This document shows, piece by piece, positions 23,160 through 29,295 of a DNA stretch of 29,295 nt. Within the stretch, counting starts at the first letter, position 1. Every line of letters starts with the position of its first letter. The position numbers were made by a program, and so were the translations under genes. The notes under the pieces were generated by a model that was given only the letters and a program-made list of their open reading frames with translations, had not been told where the DNA came from and did no database searches. This stretch comes from SIG588 sp045599305. Lineage in GTDB: Bacteria > Bacillota > Clostridia > Oscillospirales > Acutalibacteraceae. Location: assembly GCA_045599305.1 (NCBI GenBank), contig JAZRVU010000078.1:1-29295 (forward strand), written 5' to 3'.

Positions 23160-25200
23160 CGAACGGCGTGTCGGTCGCGCTGGTGGCCGACACGTTGAAA
23201 TAGGCGTCCAGCACCTGCCGCCCCACCCATGTGGAGGCGCCGGAGGTGCCGTTTTCCAGCACCACGGCGATGGCCACCTCGGGGTTATCCACCGGCGCAT
23301 AGGCGATGAACACGCCGTGGTCGGTCCTCTTGGGCGAGACCTGCGCCGTGCCGGTCTTACAGGCGACGGTGTAGGGCGCGCGGCTGAAATAGTAGGAGGC
23401 GGTGCCGGACCGTCCGACGGCGACCATGCCGCGCCGCACCGTGTCGATCGCCTCCTGCGAAAGGGTCAGCCGCCCCTCCACCTGCGGCTCGTAGCTTTCG
23501 GCCACGGTGCCGTCATAAGAGAGCAGGCTGTGCAGCAGATGGGTGCGGTAGCGCACCCCGTCGTTGGCCAGCGTCATGGTGTAGGCCGCCAGCTGGATGG
23601 GGGTGAACAGGTTGTCCGACTGGCCGATGGCGGCACCGGCGGTGTCCGCCGCCGACCACACGCTGCCCACCGCTTCGCTGTGGGCGGGGCCGGCCAGCAC
23701 GCCGGCGATCTCGCCGACCTCGATACCGGTCTTCTGCCCCAACCCGTACTGCACCGAGTAGGCGTTCATCTTGTCGATCCCCAGCGCGATGCCGGTCTCG
23801 TAAAAATAGATGTTGCAGGATTTCTGCAGGGCGGTGACCACGTTCAGTGCCCCGTGGTGCCCCATACAGTGCAGCACCAGCCCGCCGCCCGCGAACCGGC
23901 GGTAGGCATAGGTGCAGGTGAAGGTGGAGGTGGGGGTGATGATCCCTTCGTTGAGCGCGGCGAGTGCCACCCCCGGCTTCATGGTGGAGCCGCAGGCGAA
24001 GGCGCCGTTGAGTGCGCGGTTGAACAGCGGCTTATCCGGGTCGGCCAGCAGTGCGGCGTAATTCTCCGTGTAGGTGGTAAGATCGTAGCCCGGCCAGGAG
24101 GCCGCGGCCAGCACGCCGCCGTCGGACACATCCAGCACCACCACCGCGCCGCTCGAGACATCGTGCCCGTTGAGCTTATTTGTCGGCAGTTTGCGCAGGT
24201 CGGTGATCTTTTCCTCCAGCGCCTGCTGCGCGGCGTCCTGCAGGGCGGTGTCCAGCGTGAGCACCACCGTGTGGCCGGGGGTGGGCGCTTGCGTCTCCTG
24301 CGAGTCCACCACCGTGCCGGTGTGGTCCTTTGTCAGCACGCGGGTGCCGGCGGTGCCGCGCAGTTCGCGCTCAAACGCCGCCTCCACGCCGCTCTTGCCC
24401 AGTGTATCGTTGAGCGCGTAGCCCTGATCCTTCAGCGCGGCGTAATCCTCCGCGTACATCGGCCCCACCGTGCCGATCAGGTGGGGGGCCGTGGTGCCGC
24501 AGACATAGTCGCGCACGGCGGCGGTGCGGATATCCACGCCGGGATAGCGGTCGGTTTGTTCGGAAATGGCATAGGAGGTCTCCTTCGAGACCTCCGAAGA
24601 AAACACATAGGGGTTGAATGCCGTGAATTCGCGGATCTCCATCTCATACTGCACCCCGGCCAGCAGCCGCTGTGCGGCGGGGGCATAGTTCTCCAGACGG
24701 TAGCGCGCGATAAGTGCCGCCATGCAGTTGTCGGCGGTGGCATACTCCGCCAGGCGCAGCATCTTTTTCAGCGCCGCCACGCTGCTCTCCCGGTCGGCCG
24801 CAAACGCATAGGGTGCCTCGCCGGTGATGGGCAGGGTGTCGTTCCACCGCTCCCCGGCCGACGTCATCAGCGCCGTAAGCGACAGGATGAGGTCGTTCTG
24901 CCGTGTCCGGGCAGACTCGCTCGTCCCGGTGGGGAAATAGTTGTAATCGAACACCACCGTCCAGGCGGTGCGGTTGACCACCAGCGGGGTCAGGTCGCGG
25001 TCCAGTATCTCCCCGCGGGAGGCGGCGATGGGCAGGGTCAGCGTGGAGCCGCCCTGTGCCCGGGCGGCATATTCCTCGTGCTGCACGATCTGCACCCGGT
25101 ACAGCCGCACGGCAAACACCGTGAACACCACTAAAAACAGTACGATCAGCACGATCGGCCGCCGCACGGACAGGCGCGATTCTCTGGCTCGGTCATCCAC
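23143..25200 (-). CDS. mrdA: Penicillin-binding protein 2 (elongasome transpeptidase)
   Basis: Class B PBP that cross-links peptidoglycan during rod elongation. The 685-residue protein has one N-terminal membrane anchor (about 15-32, IVLIVLFLVVFTVFAVRLY), an extracytoplasmic dimerisation/pedestal region, and a transpeptidase domain with all three active-site motifs: Ser405-Thr-Met-Lys408, Ser461-Cys-Asn463 and Lys615-Thr-Gly617. The GTG start (25200) has AGGAGG 8 nt upstream. It follows mreBCD, so PBP2 rather than a sporulation SpoVD-type or septal PBP is the best call. No rodA gene lies beside it. Confidence 0.93.
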   Translation of the reverse strand: MDDRARESRLSVRRPIVLIVLFLVVFTVFAVRLYRVQIVQHEEYAARAQGGSTLTLPIAASRGEILDRDLTPLVVNRTAWTVVFDYNYFPTGTSESARTRQNDLILSLTALMTSAGERWNDTLPITGEAPYAFAADRESSVAALKKMLRLAEYATADNCMAALIARYRLENYAPAAQRLLAGVQYEMEIREFTAFNPYVFSSEVSKETSYAISEQTDRYPGVDIRTAAVRDYVCGTTAPHLIGTVGPMYAEDYAALKDQGYALNDTLGKSGVEAAFERELRGTAGTRVLTKDHTGTVVDSQETQAPTPGHTVVLTLDTALQDAAQQALEEKITDLRKLPTNKLNGHDVSSGAVVVLDVSDGGVLAAASWPGYDLTTYTENYAALLADPDKPLFNRALNGAFACGSTMKPGVALAALNEGIITPTSTFTCTYAYRRFAGGGLVLHCMGHHGALNVVTALQKSCNIYFYETGIALGIDKMNAYSVQYGLGQKTGIEVGEIAGVLAGPAHSEAVGSVWSAADTAGAAIGQSDNLFTPIQLAAYTMTLANDGVRYRTHLLHSLLSYDGTVAESYEPQVEGRLTLSQEAIDTVRRGMVAVGRSGTASYYFSRAPYTVACKTGTAQVSPKRTDHGVFIAYAPVDNPEVAIAVVLENGTSGASTWVGRQVLDAYFNVSATSATDTPFGRLLP

Positions 25201-25220
25201 CGGGGCGGCCTCCTTTCAAT

Positions 25221-25262
25221 GTGGGGGTATGTTTTCGGAACGTGGGGGCAGGTTTTCGGAAC
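25221..25262. repeat. 2 x 21-bp tandem repeat between mreD and mrdA
   Basis: Two adjacent copies, 25221-25241 and 25242-25262, differ at only two positions; each reads GTGGGGG, a variable triplet, then GTTTTCGGAAC on the plus strand. The array starts exactly at the mreD stop codon and ends just before the mrdA Shine-Dalgarno sequence, so it makes up nearly the whole intergenic gap. Confidence 0.9.
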
Positions 25263-25802
25263 TCAGTGCAGAAGCCAATGTGCGGCCAATCGCACCAATC
25301 CGTAGATCGGCAGCGCCAGCACCAGTGTGTAGAGGGCGCAGGGGAGCATGGTGTGGCAGAGCAGCCACACCGCGCCTGCGCGGCCGGGCAGCAGGCAGAA
25401 AAAGATCCAATCGAGCAGCAGCGCCAGCACCGTGGAGCCGGTGTGGAGCAGCAGGGCGGACAGCCAGTTGTTGCGCAGCAGCAGACGGGCCAGCAGGCCC
25501 ACCGTGCAGCCGATCAGCAAAAACAGCAGGGCCCCCGCCCCGAACAGCCGCTCAGAGGTGAGGTCCCACAAAAGGCCGGCGGCCGTCCCGACCGCCGCGC
25601 CGCCTGCCGGACCGGTGAACATGGCCACCGACACCGTCAGCGGAAGCAGCAGCAGCGGCCGCCCGCCGCCGATGACGGGAAATCCGTGCGGCGCCGCCTG
25701 CCACAGAGCGAACAGGAACACCATTGCGCCGTAGACCAGTACGGCGCGCACACGCGGGTCGAGCGGCAGACGGGCGTGACGTTTTTTTGCGGATCCTGCC
25801 AT
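25263..25802 (-). CDS. mreD: Rod shape-determining membrane protein MreD
   Basis: The 179-residue, very hydrophobic protein has a short basic N-terminus (MAGSAKKRHAR) and about five membrane segments. MreD links MreC and the PBP2/RodA pair in the elongasome. Sequence identity to known MreD is low by eye; the call rests on length, membrane pattern and position between mreC and mrdA. GGAGG for this gene lies inside the end of mreC, and the two genes are 3 nt apart. Confidence 0.85.
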   Translation of the reverse strand: MAGSAKKRHARLPLDPRVRAVLVYGAMVFLFALWQAAPHGFPVIGGGRPLLLLPLTVSVAMFTGPAGGAAVGTAAGLLWDLTSERLFGAGALLFLLIGCTVGLLARLLLRNNWLSALLLHTGSTVLALLLDWIFFCLLPGRAGAVWLLCHTMLPCALYTLVLALPIYGLVRLAAHWLLH

Positions 25803-25805
25803 ATG

Positions 25806-26645
25806 TCAGTCCTCCGCCCCGTCAAAGCCTATGATGACGAACACGTCCGACACGCCGGAGACATCGGCGAACGGGCGCAGCACCGCCGACAGCGACAGGC
25901 CGTCGGATTCGGCGTAAACCTCGGTCAGCTCCCCCACCAGCAGGCCGGCGGGGTACCGTCCGTTGCCGTAGGTGACCACGATATCCCCCGCCGCGGCACC
26001 GGCGGTGCGATCCAGCCGTTCCATGCGCAGCAGCCCCTGCTGCGCCAGTGCGGGAGTGTTGCCGGTGATGCCGTGATCCCGTGTGCGGCTGACATAGACG
26101 CTCACCGGCGCCTGCGGGTCGAGCAGGGTGCGCACCCGGGAGGAGGAAAGCGCCGTCTCACACACCACCCCGACCACGCCGTTCGGCGTGATGACGGGGT
26201 CGCCCTCTTCCACACCGGAGGAGGTGCCGGCATTGATGGTGAAATCGTTGTAGCTGCCCGCCGGATCCATCGCAATGACACGGGCGTCGACGAACTGATA
26301 GTCGGGATGCTGTTCCTTGAGCTCCAGATAGTTGCGGTAGAGCTCATTTTCCCGGCGCAGCTCGTCCAGCTCCACCTGCCGCTCCCGCAGCTCGTTCACC
26401 TCGGCCTGCAGCTGTTCGTTTTCCCGGCGCAGCGTGCCGCCGTCGGTGAACAGACCGAGAAAACTGTCGAACCCGTCGGAGATGCGGCTCGCCAGCGACT
26501 GGAACGGCGTGACGATCACACCGGCTATCTTTTCCGGAATAGAGGCAACGCCGCCTGTAGAGGCGGCGTAGACCATCATGCCCACGAGCAGGGCGGCGAC
26601 CAGCACCAGCACCCGGAACGTGAGGCTTTTAAAGAATTCTTTCAA
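25806..26645 (-). CDS. mreC: Rod shape-determining protein MreC
   Basis: The 279-residue protein has one N-terminal membrane helix (about 10-26, FRVLVLVAALLVGMMVYA), a coiled coil at about 65-110 rich in Glu, Leu and Arg (ELRERQVELDELRRENELYR), and the extracytoplasmic beta-rich MreC core containing NDFTINAGTSSGVEEGDPVI and GVVGVVCE. MreC binds PBP2 and MreD outside the membrane. The start is a TTG codon at 26645 with AGGAGG 10 nt upstream. It follows mreB by 45 nt. Confidence 0.93.
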   Translation of the reverse strand: MKEFFKSLTFRVLVLVAALLVGMMVYAASTGGVASIPEKIAGVIVTPFQSLASRISDGFDSFLGLFTDGGTLRRENEQLQAEVNELRERQVELDELRRENELYRNYLELKEQHPDYQFVDARVIAMDPAGSYNDFTINAGTSSGVEEGDPVITPNGVVGVVCETALSSSRVRTLLDPQAPVSVYVSRTRDHGITGNTPALAQQGLLRMERLDRTAGAAAGDIVVTYGNGRYPAGLLVGELTEVYAESDGLSLSAVLRPFADVSGVSDVFVIIGFDGAED

Positions 26646-26690
26646 GCGATCGCCGCCTCCTTTCGTCTGCGGTCTTCAGGAAAAAACGGT

Positions 26691-27704
26691 TTATCGGTTG
26701 AAATGCGAGCAGAACGCATCGACCTTGCCGGAATCCAGGCACATACCGGTGCCTTTGGCCACGCAGTCGAGCGGGTCTTCCGCCACATGGACGGTGATAC
26801 CGGTCTCGCGGCTGATGAGCGTATCCAGCCCGCGCAGCAGCGCGCCGCCGCCGGTGAGCATGATGCCGTTGTCGATGATATCGGCGGAAAGCTCGGGAGG
26901 CGTGCTGTCCAGCGTGAGACGGATGGCATCCACGATGATGCTGATCGGATCGGCAAGTGCCTCGCGCACCTCGCTCGAACGGATCGTGATGCTCTTGGGC
27001 AGACCGTCGAGCAGGTTGCGGCCCTTCACCTCCATGGAGTGCTCCTCCTCCTCGCAGGGGAAGGCGGAGCCGATGGAGATCTTGATATCTTCGGCGGTGC
27101 GTTCACCGATGAGCAGGTTGTACTTCTTCTTGATGTAGGAGATGATCGCCTCATCAAAATCGTCGCCCGCCGTGCGCACCGAGCACTTGTTCACGATGTC
27201 GCCCAGCGAGATGACGGCCACCTCGGAGGTGCCGCCGCCGATATCCACCACCATGCAGCCGGCGGGGTCCTCCACCTTGAGGCCCGCACCGATCGCGGCG
27301 GCCATCGGCTCGTCGATCAGCTTCACGTCCTTGGCGCCGGCCTCCTCGGCCGAATCCTCCACCGCGCGGCGCTCCACCTCGGTGACACCGGAGGGGATGC
27401 AGACCAGCAGACGCGGGCGGGAGAAGATGGACGGATGCACCGCCTGCTTGATGAAATAGCGCAGCATGACGGAGGTGACGTCAAAGTCGGCGATGACGCC
27501 GTCCTTCAGCGGCCGCACGGCGGTGATGGAGCCGGGGGTGCGCCCGATCATGCTCTTGGCGGCGTCGCCCACCGCTTTCACGCTCTTGTTGCGCTCGTCC
27601 AGCGCCACCACGGAGGGTTCACGCTTGACGATGCCCTTGCCCCGCACATACACCAGCGTGTTGGCTGTGCCGAGGTCGATACCGATATCCCGATTGAAAA
27701 ACAT
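26691..27704 (-). CDS. mreB: Rod shape-determining protein MreB (actin-like)
   Basis: MreB forms membrane-bound filaments that guide sidewall peptidoglycan synthesis. The 337-residue protein begins MFFNRDIGIDLGTANTLVYV (phosphate-1 motif), has the phosphate-2 motif DIGGGTSEVAV near residue 160, and the adenosine motif IMLTGGGALLRGLD. Hydrophobic residues at the N-terminus (MFF) fit the membrane-binding role. The start is ATG 27704 with GGAAGGAG 8 nt upstream; longer in-frame starts lie in the leader. Confidence 0.97.
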   Translation of the reverse strand: MFFNRDIGIDLGTANTLVYVRGKGIVKREPSVVALDERNKSVKAVGDAAKSMIGRTPGSITAVRPLKDGVIADFDVTSVMLRYFIKQAVHPSIFSRPRLLVCIPSGVTEVERRAVEDSAEEAGAKDVKLIDEPMAAAIGAGLKVEDPAGCMVVDIGGGTSEVAVISLGDIVNKCSVRTAGDDFDEAIISYIKKKYNLLIGERTAEDIKISIGSAFPCEEEEHSMEVKGRNLLDGLPKSITIRSSEVREALADPISIIVDAIRLTLDSTPPELSADIIDNGIMLTGGGALLRGLDTLISRETGITVHVAEDPLDCVAKGTGMCLDSGKVDAFCSHFNR

Positions 27705-27770
27705 AAAATGATCTCCTTCCATTCGCTTGAGGCGAACGTATTTTTTCACACACTTGACCAGTATAATTAT

Positions 27771-27798
27771 ATTATATACGATGCCGGACGATTTTCAA
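27771..27798 (-). promoter_or_regulatory. Promoter of the mreB-mreC-mreD-mrdA operon
   Basis: Minus strand: -35 TTGAAA (27798-27793), 16-bp spacer, -10 TATAAT (27776-27771), with a second overlapping TATAAT-like run just downstream. The leader (about 60 nt) includes a small TTCGC/GCGAA hairpin at about 27722-27736. Confidence 0.72.
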
Positions 27799-27847
27799 CC
27801 GAAAACTGTCGATTTTTGCGAAAATTTCATAATTTCATGGAATTGCC

Positions 27848-28408
27848 TCAAAATCGGCGCAGAAAGTGGTATAGTTTTGCGCCGGAAAGCCCCATCACGG
27901 TGTAAAAATCGCCCTGTATCCCTTGGACATAGCGCATCCCCGTGCCCTGCACACCGTAGGCACCGGCCTTGTCCATCGGCTCACCGGTGGCGATGTACTC
28001 CGCGATCTCCTCCCCCGTCATGGGGAAGAAGGTGACGTCCGCGGCGTCGGTAAAGCCCTCCGACCGGCCGGGCGCGCACACCCACACCGCCGTCAGCACC
28101 CGGTGGGTGCGCCCCTGCAGACGGCGCAGCATGGCGGCGGCCTGCGCTTCGTCCGCCGGCTTGCCCAGCACCTCGCCGTCGATCCACACCGAGGTGTCCG
28201 CTCCGATGACGGTCTCCTCCGGGTGGGCGGCGAACACGGCCTCTGCTTTGGCGCGGGCGACCGCCTGCACCGCCAGTTCGGGCGGGAGCGTGCGGTCGAT
28301 GGGCGGCTCCGCATCGTCCGGTGCGGGGCAGACGGTGAAGGGGATGCCCGCCATGCGGCAGATCCCCCGCCGCCGCGGGGAGCCCGAAGCCAACAAGTAA
28401 TTTTTCAT
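27848..28408 (-). CDS. maf: Maf-family nucleoside triphosphate pyrophosphatase
   Basis: Maf enzymes hydrolyse dTTP, UTP or modified nucleotides and are often encoded beside mreB. The 186-residue protein begins MKNYLLASGSPRRRGI. It has the conserved SPRR, the ARAKAEAV helix, IGADTSVWIDGEVLGKP (catalytic Asp and Lys) and GAYGVQGTGMRYVQGIQGDF. ATG 28408 was chosen because it starts the family consensus; an in-frame GTG 9 nt earlier cannot be excluded. The radC gene that often separates maf from mreB is absent. No clear terminator follows, so readthrough into mreB is possible. Confidence 0.93.
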   Translation of the reverse strand: MKNYLLASGSPRRRGICRMAGIPFTVCPAPDDAEPPIDRTLPPELAVQAVARAKAEAVFAAHPEETVIGADTSVWIDGEVLGKPADEAQAAAMLRRLQGRTHRVLTAVWVCAPGRSEGFTDAADVTFFPMTGEEIAEYIATGEPMDKAGAYGVQGTGMRYVQGIQGDFYTVMGLSGAKLYHFLRRF

Positions 28409-28430
28409 CCGTATCACATCCTTGTATATT

Positions 28431-28459
28431 ATATTAAGCGCTTTTTTGCCGCTTGTCAA
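28431..28459 (-). promoter_or_regulatory. Promoter of maf
   Basis: Minus strand: consensus -35 TTGACA (28459-28454), 17-bp spacer, -10 TAATAT (28436-28431). The -35 box abuts the -35 box of the divergent plus-strand promoter. Confidence 0.8.
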
Positions 28460-28489
28460 TTGACTTTTTCACTCCATATGCGGTATAAT
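28460..28489 (+). promoter_or_regulatory. Promoter of the alpha/beta hydrolase gene
   Basis: Plus strand: -35 TTGACT (28460-28465), 18-bp spacer, consensus -10 TATAAT (28484-28489). The predicted start near 28496 gives a leader of about 24 nt before ATG 28520. Confidence 0.8.
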
Positions 28490-28519
28490 GGGACAAACAC
28501 GAAAAGTGAGGCGCTTTTT

Positions 28520-29295
28520 ATGGTCACGATACCGCAAAACCGCTCGGAGCAGCAGCTCATTTACAAATCCGTCGACGGGCGGGACATCCCGCTGCTGTTT
28601 TATCCGCCGACAGTCGAAAAGTTCGACCGGGCACCGCTGTGGGTGCTGATCCCCGGCGGCGGCTGGTCGAAAAGCGAGGCCGAGAGTATGTACGGCATGG
28701 GGCGCGCCGCCGCCGAGGCACTGCGCGCCGAGGGGTTTGCCGTGGCCGCTCTCTCCTATCGCAACAACCGCGATGACGGGGTGAATATGCGCGCCATGGT
28801 GGCCGATATCTTCGACGGCACGGCCTATCTGGCCAAATATGCCGCGGTGTTGGGGCTCGACCCCACCCGCTTTTATTCCTCCGGCCACTCGGCAGGCGGC
28901 CATCTGGCGCTGCTGCTGGCCTACGCCCCCTGTGACCTTCTGGCCGCCGAGCGGGTGTATGACGACCCGTTCGCGGTGCGCGCCTCGGCGCCCATGTCGC
29001 CGCCCACCGCGCTGACCAAGGGCAACCCCTGCCCCGGACTGCGATTCGGGGTGGAGCACCTGTTTGTGGGCTGCACCGATGAGGACTACGCGCTCTGCAG
29101 CCCGCAGTGGTGGGCCGAGCAGGGACACGGCGTGGCCAGCATCATCGCGGTGGGGTCGTCGGACGATCTGGTGTTCCCCGAAAACGGGCAGCGCCTGTGC
29201 GAGACGCTGACGGCGGCCGGTGTGAAGGCCGAACTGCTCGTCTCCCAAGACGGCGGCCACTGCTTCGAGCCCATCAACGCCCCGTCCTCCTCGCC
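28520..29295 (+). CDS. Alpha/beta hydrolase, esterase/lipase-like (3' end beyond window)
   Basis: Open frame from ATG 28520 through the window end, at least 258 codons. It begins MVTIPQNRSEQQLIYKSVDG. The oxyanion-type loop is PGGGW (45-49). The nucleophile elbow GHSAGGH puts Ser124 as catalytic serine, Asp216 (in SSDDLVFP) as acid and His247 (in DGGHCFE) as base, the complete triad of small acetyl-esterase/BD-FAE-like hydrolases. No signal peptide, so cytoplasmic. Natural substrate is unknown; acetylated or feruloylated sugars are typical in this family. GTGAGG lies 8 nt before the start. Confidence 0.88.
   Translation, partial: MVTIPQNRSEQQLIYKSVDGRDIPLLFYPPTVEKFDRAPLWVLIPGGGWSKSEAESMYGMGRAAAEALRAEGFAVAALSYRNNRDDGVNMRAMVADIFDGTAYLAKYAAVLGLDPTRFYSSGHSAGGHLALLLAYAPCDLLAAERVYDDPFAVRASAPMSPPTALTKGNPCPGLRFGVEHLFVGCTDEDYALCSPQWWAEQGHGVASIIAVGSSDDLVFPENGQRLCETLTAAGVKAELLVSQDGGHCFEPINAPSSS

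Noticed and set aside
22966..25134. 722-codon plus-strand open frame opposite mrdA
   Set aside because: It mirrors a clear PBP2 gene, has no recognisable domain, and is the expected shadow of a GC-rich, G/C-ending-codon gene.
27781..27847. Terminator after maf
   Set aside because: Only a wide, A+T-rich CGATTTT/AAAATCG pairing with a large loop; not convincing.
25221..27905. 894-codon plus-strand open frame opposite mreB, mreC and mreD
   Set aside because: Low-complexity His/Gly/Arg/Ala-rich translation with no promoter or ribosome binding site; antisense shadow of three well-supported genes.
28469..29260. 263-codon minus-strand frame opposite the hydrolase
   Set aside because: The plus-strand frame has a complete Ser-Asp-His triad, a promoter and a ribosome binding site; the minus frame has none.

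Overview
This window is high-G+C Firmicutes-type chromosome, most likely from a Clostridia (Oscillospirales-like) gut-type bacterium. That assignment rests on strong AGGAGG ribosome binding sites, zinc-ribbon ribosomal proteins (S4, S14 type Z, L36, L24), a zinc-LID adenylate kinase, and an mreBCD-mrdA-minD-mgsA cluster. It is an inference from gene content, not a database match. No tRNA, rRNA, CRISPR array, insertion sequence or phage gene was seen. Almost every gene is on the minus strand; only a partial gene at each end is on the plus strand.

Layout along the plus coordinates: (1) 1-130, the tail of an unidentified plus-strand gene and its terminator. (2) 210-15880, the complete S10-spc-alpha ribosomal operon read right to left: rpsJ-rplC-rplD-rplW-rplB-rpsS-rplV-rpsC-rplP-rpmC-rpsQ-rplN-rplX-rplE-rpsN-rpsH-rplF-rplR-rpsE-rpmD-rplO-secY-adk-map-infA-rpmJ-rpsM-rpsK-rpsD-rpoA-rplQ. 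It has one clear promoter (about 15884-15912), a roughly 345-nt structured leader with a terminator-like attenuator, and a strong terminator after rplQ. (3) 15960-18420, two minus-strand metabolic genes, each with its own promoter: a Gfo/Idh/MocA oxidoreductase and a eukaryote-like NADP-dependent isocitrate dehydrogenase. (4) 18500-23100, minD-mgsA-hisS-aspS, read leftward from its own promoter to a strong terminator. (5) 23130-27800, the mreB-mreC-mreD-mrdA elongasome operon with promoter and terminator. (6) 27848-29295, maf, divergent from a plus-strand alpha/beta hydrolase that runs off the window; their -35 boxes abut.

How the genes work together: the first block supplies ribosomal proteins, the RNA polymerase alpha subunit, the secretion channel SecY and the associated processing and initiation factors. 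The second large block builds the rod-shape and peptidoglycan elongation machinery (MreB filament, MreC/MreD scaffold, PBP2 transpeptidase) and is next to a MinD-like ATPase and two aminoacyl-tRNA synthetases.

The observations most worth a second look are: the MgsA homologue has lost three catalytic residues (equivalents of E. coli Asp71, His98 and Asp101) while keeping the rest of the fold; the S10 operon leader carries a long multi-part stem followed by an intrinsic-terminator-like hairpin, suggesting attenuation control; the MinD homologue lacks the usual C-terminal membrane-targeting helix and has no minC or minE beside it; a hairpin before hisS has two competing left arms; and the mreD-mrdA junction is a 2 x 21-bp tandem repeat.
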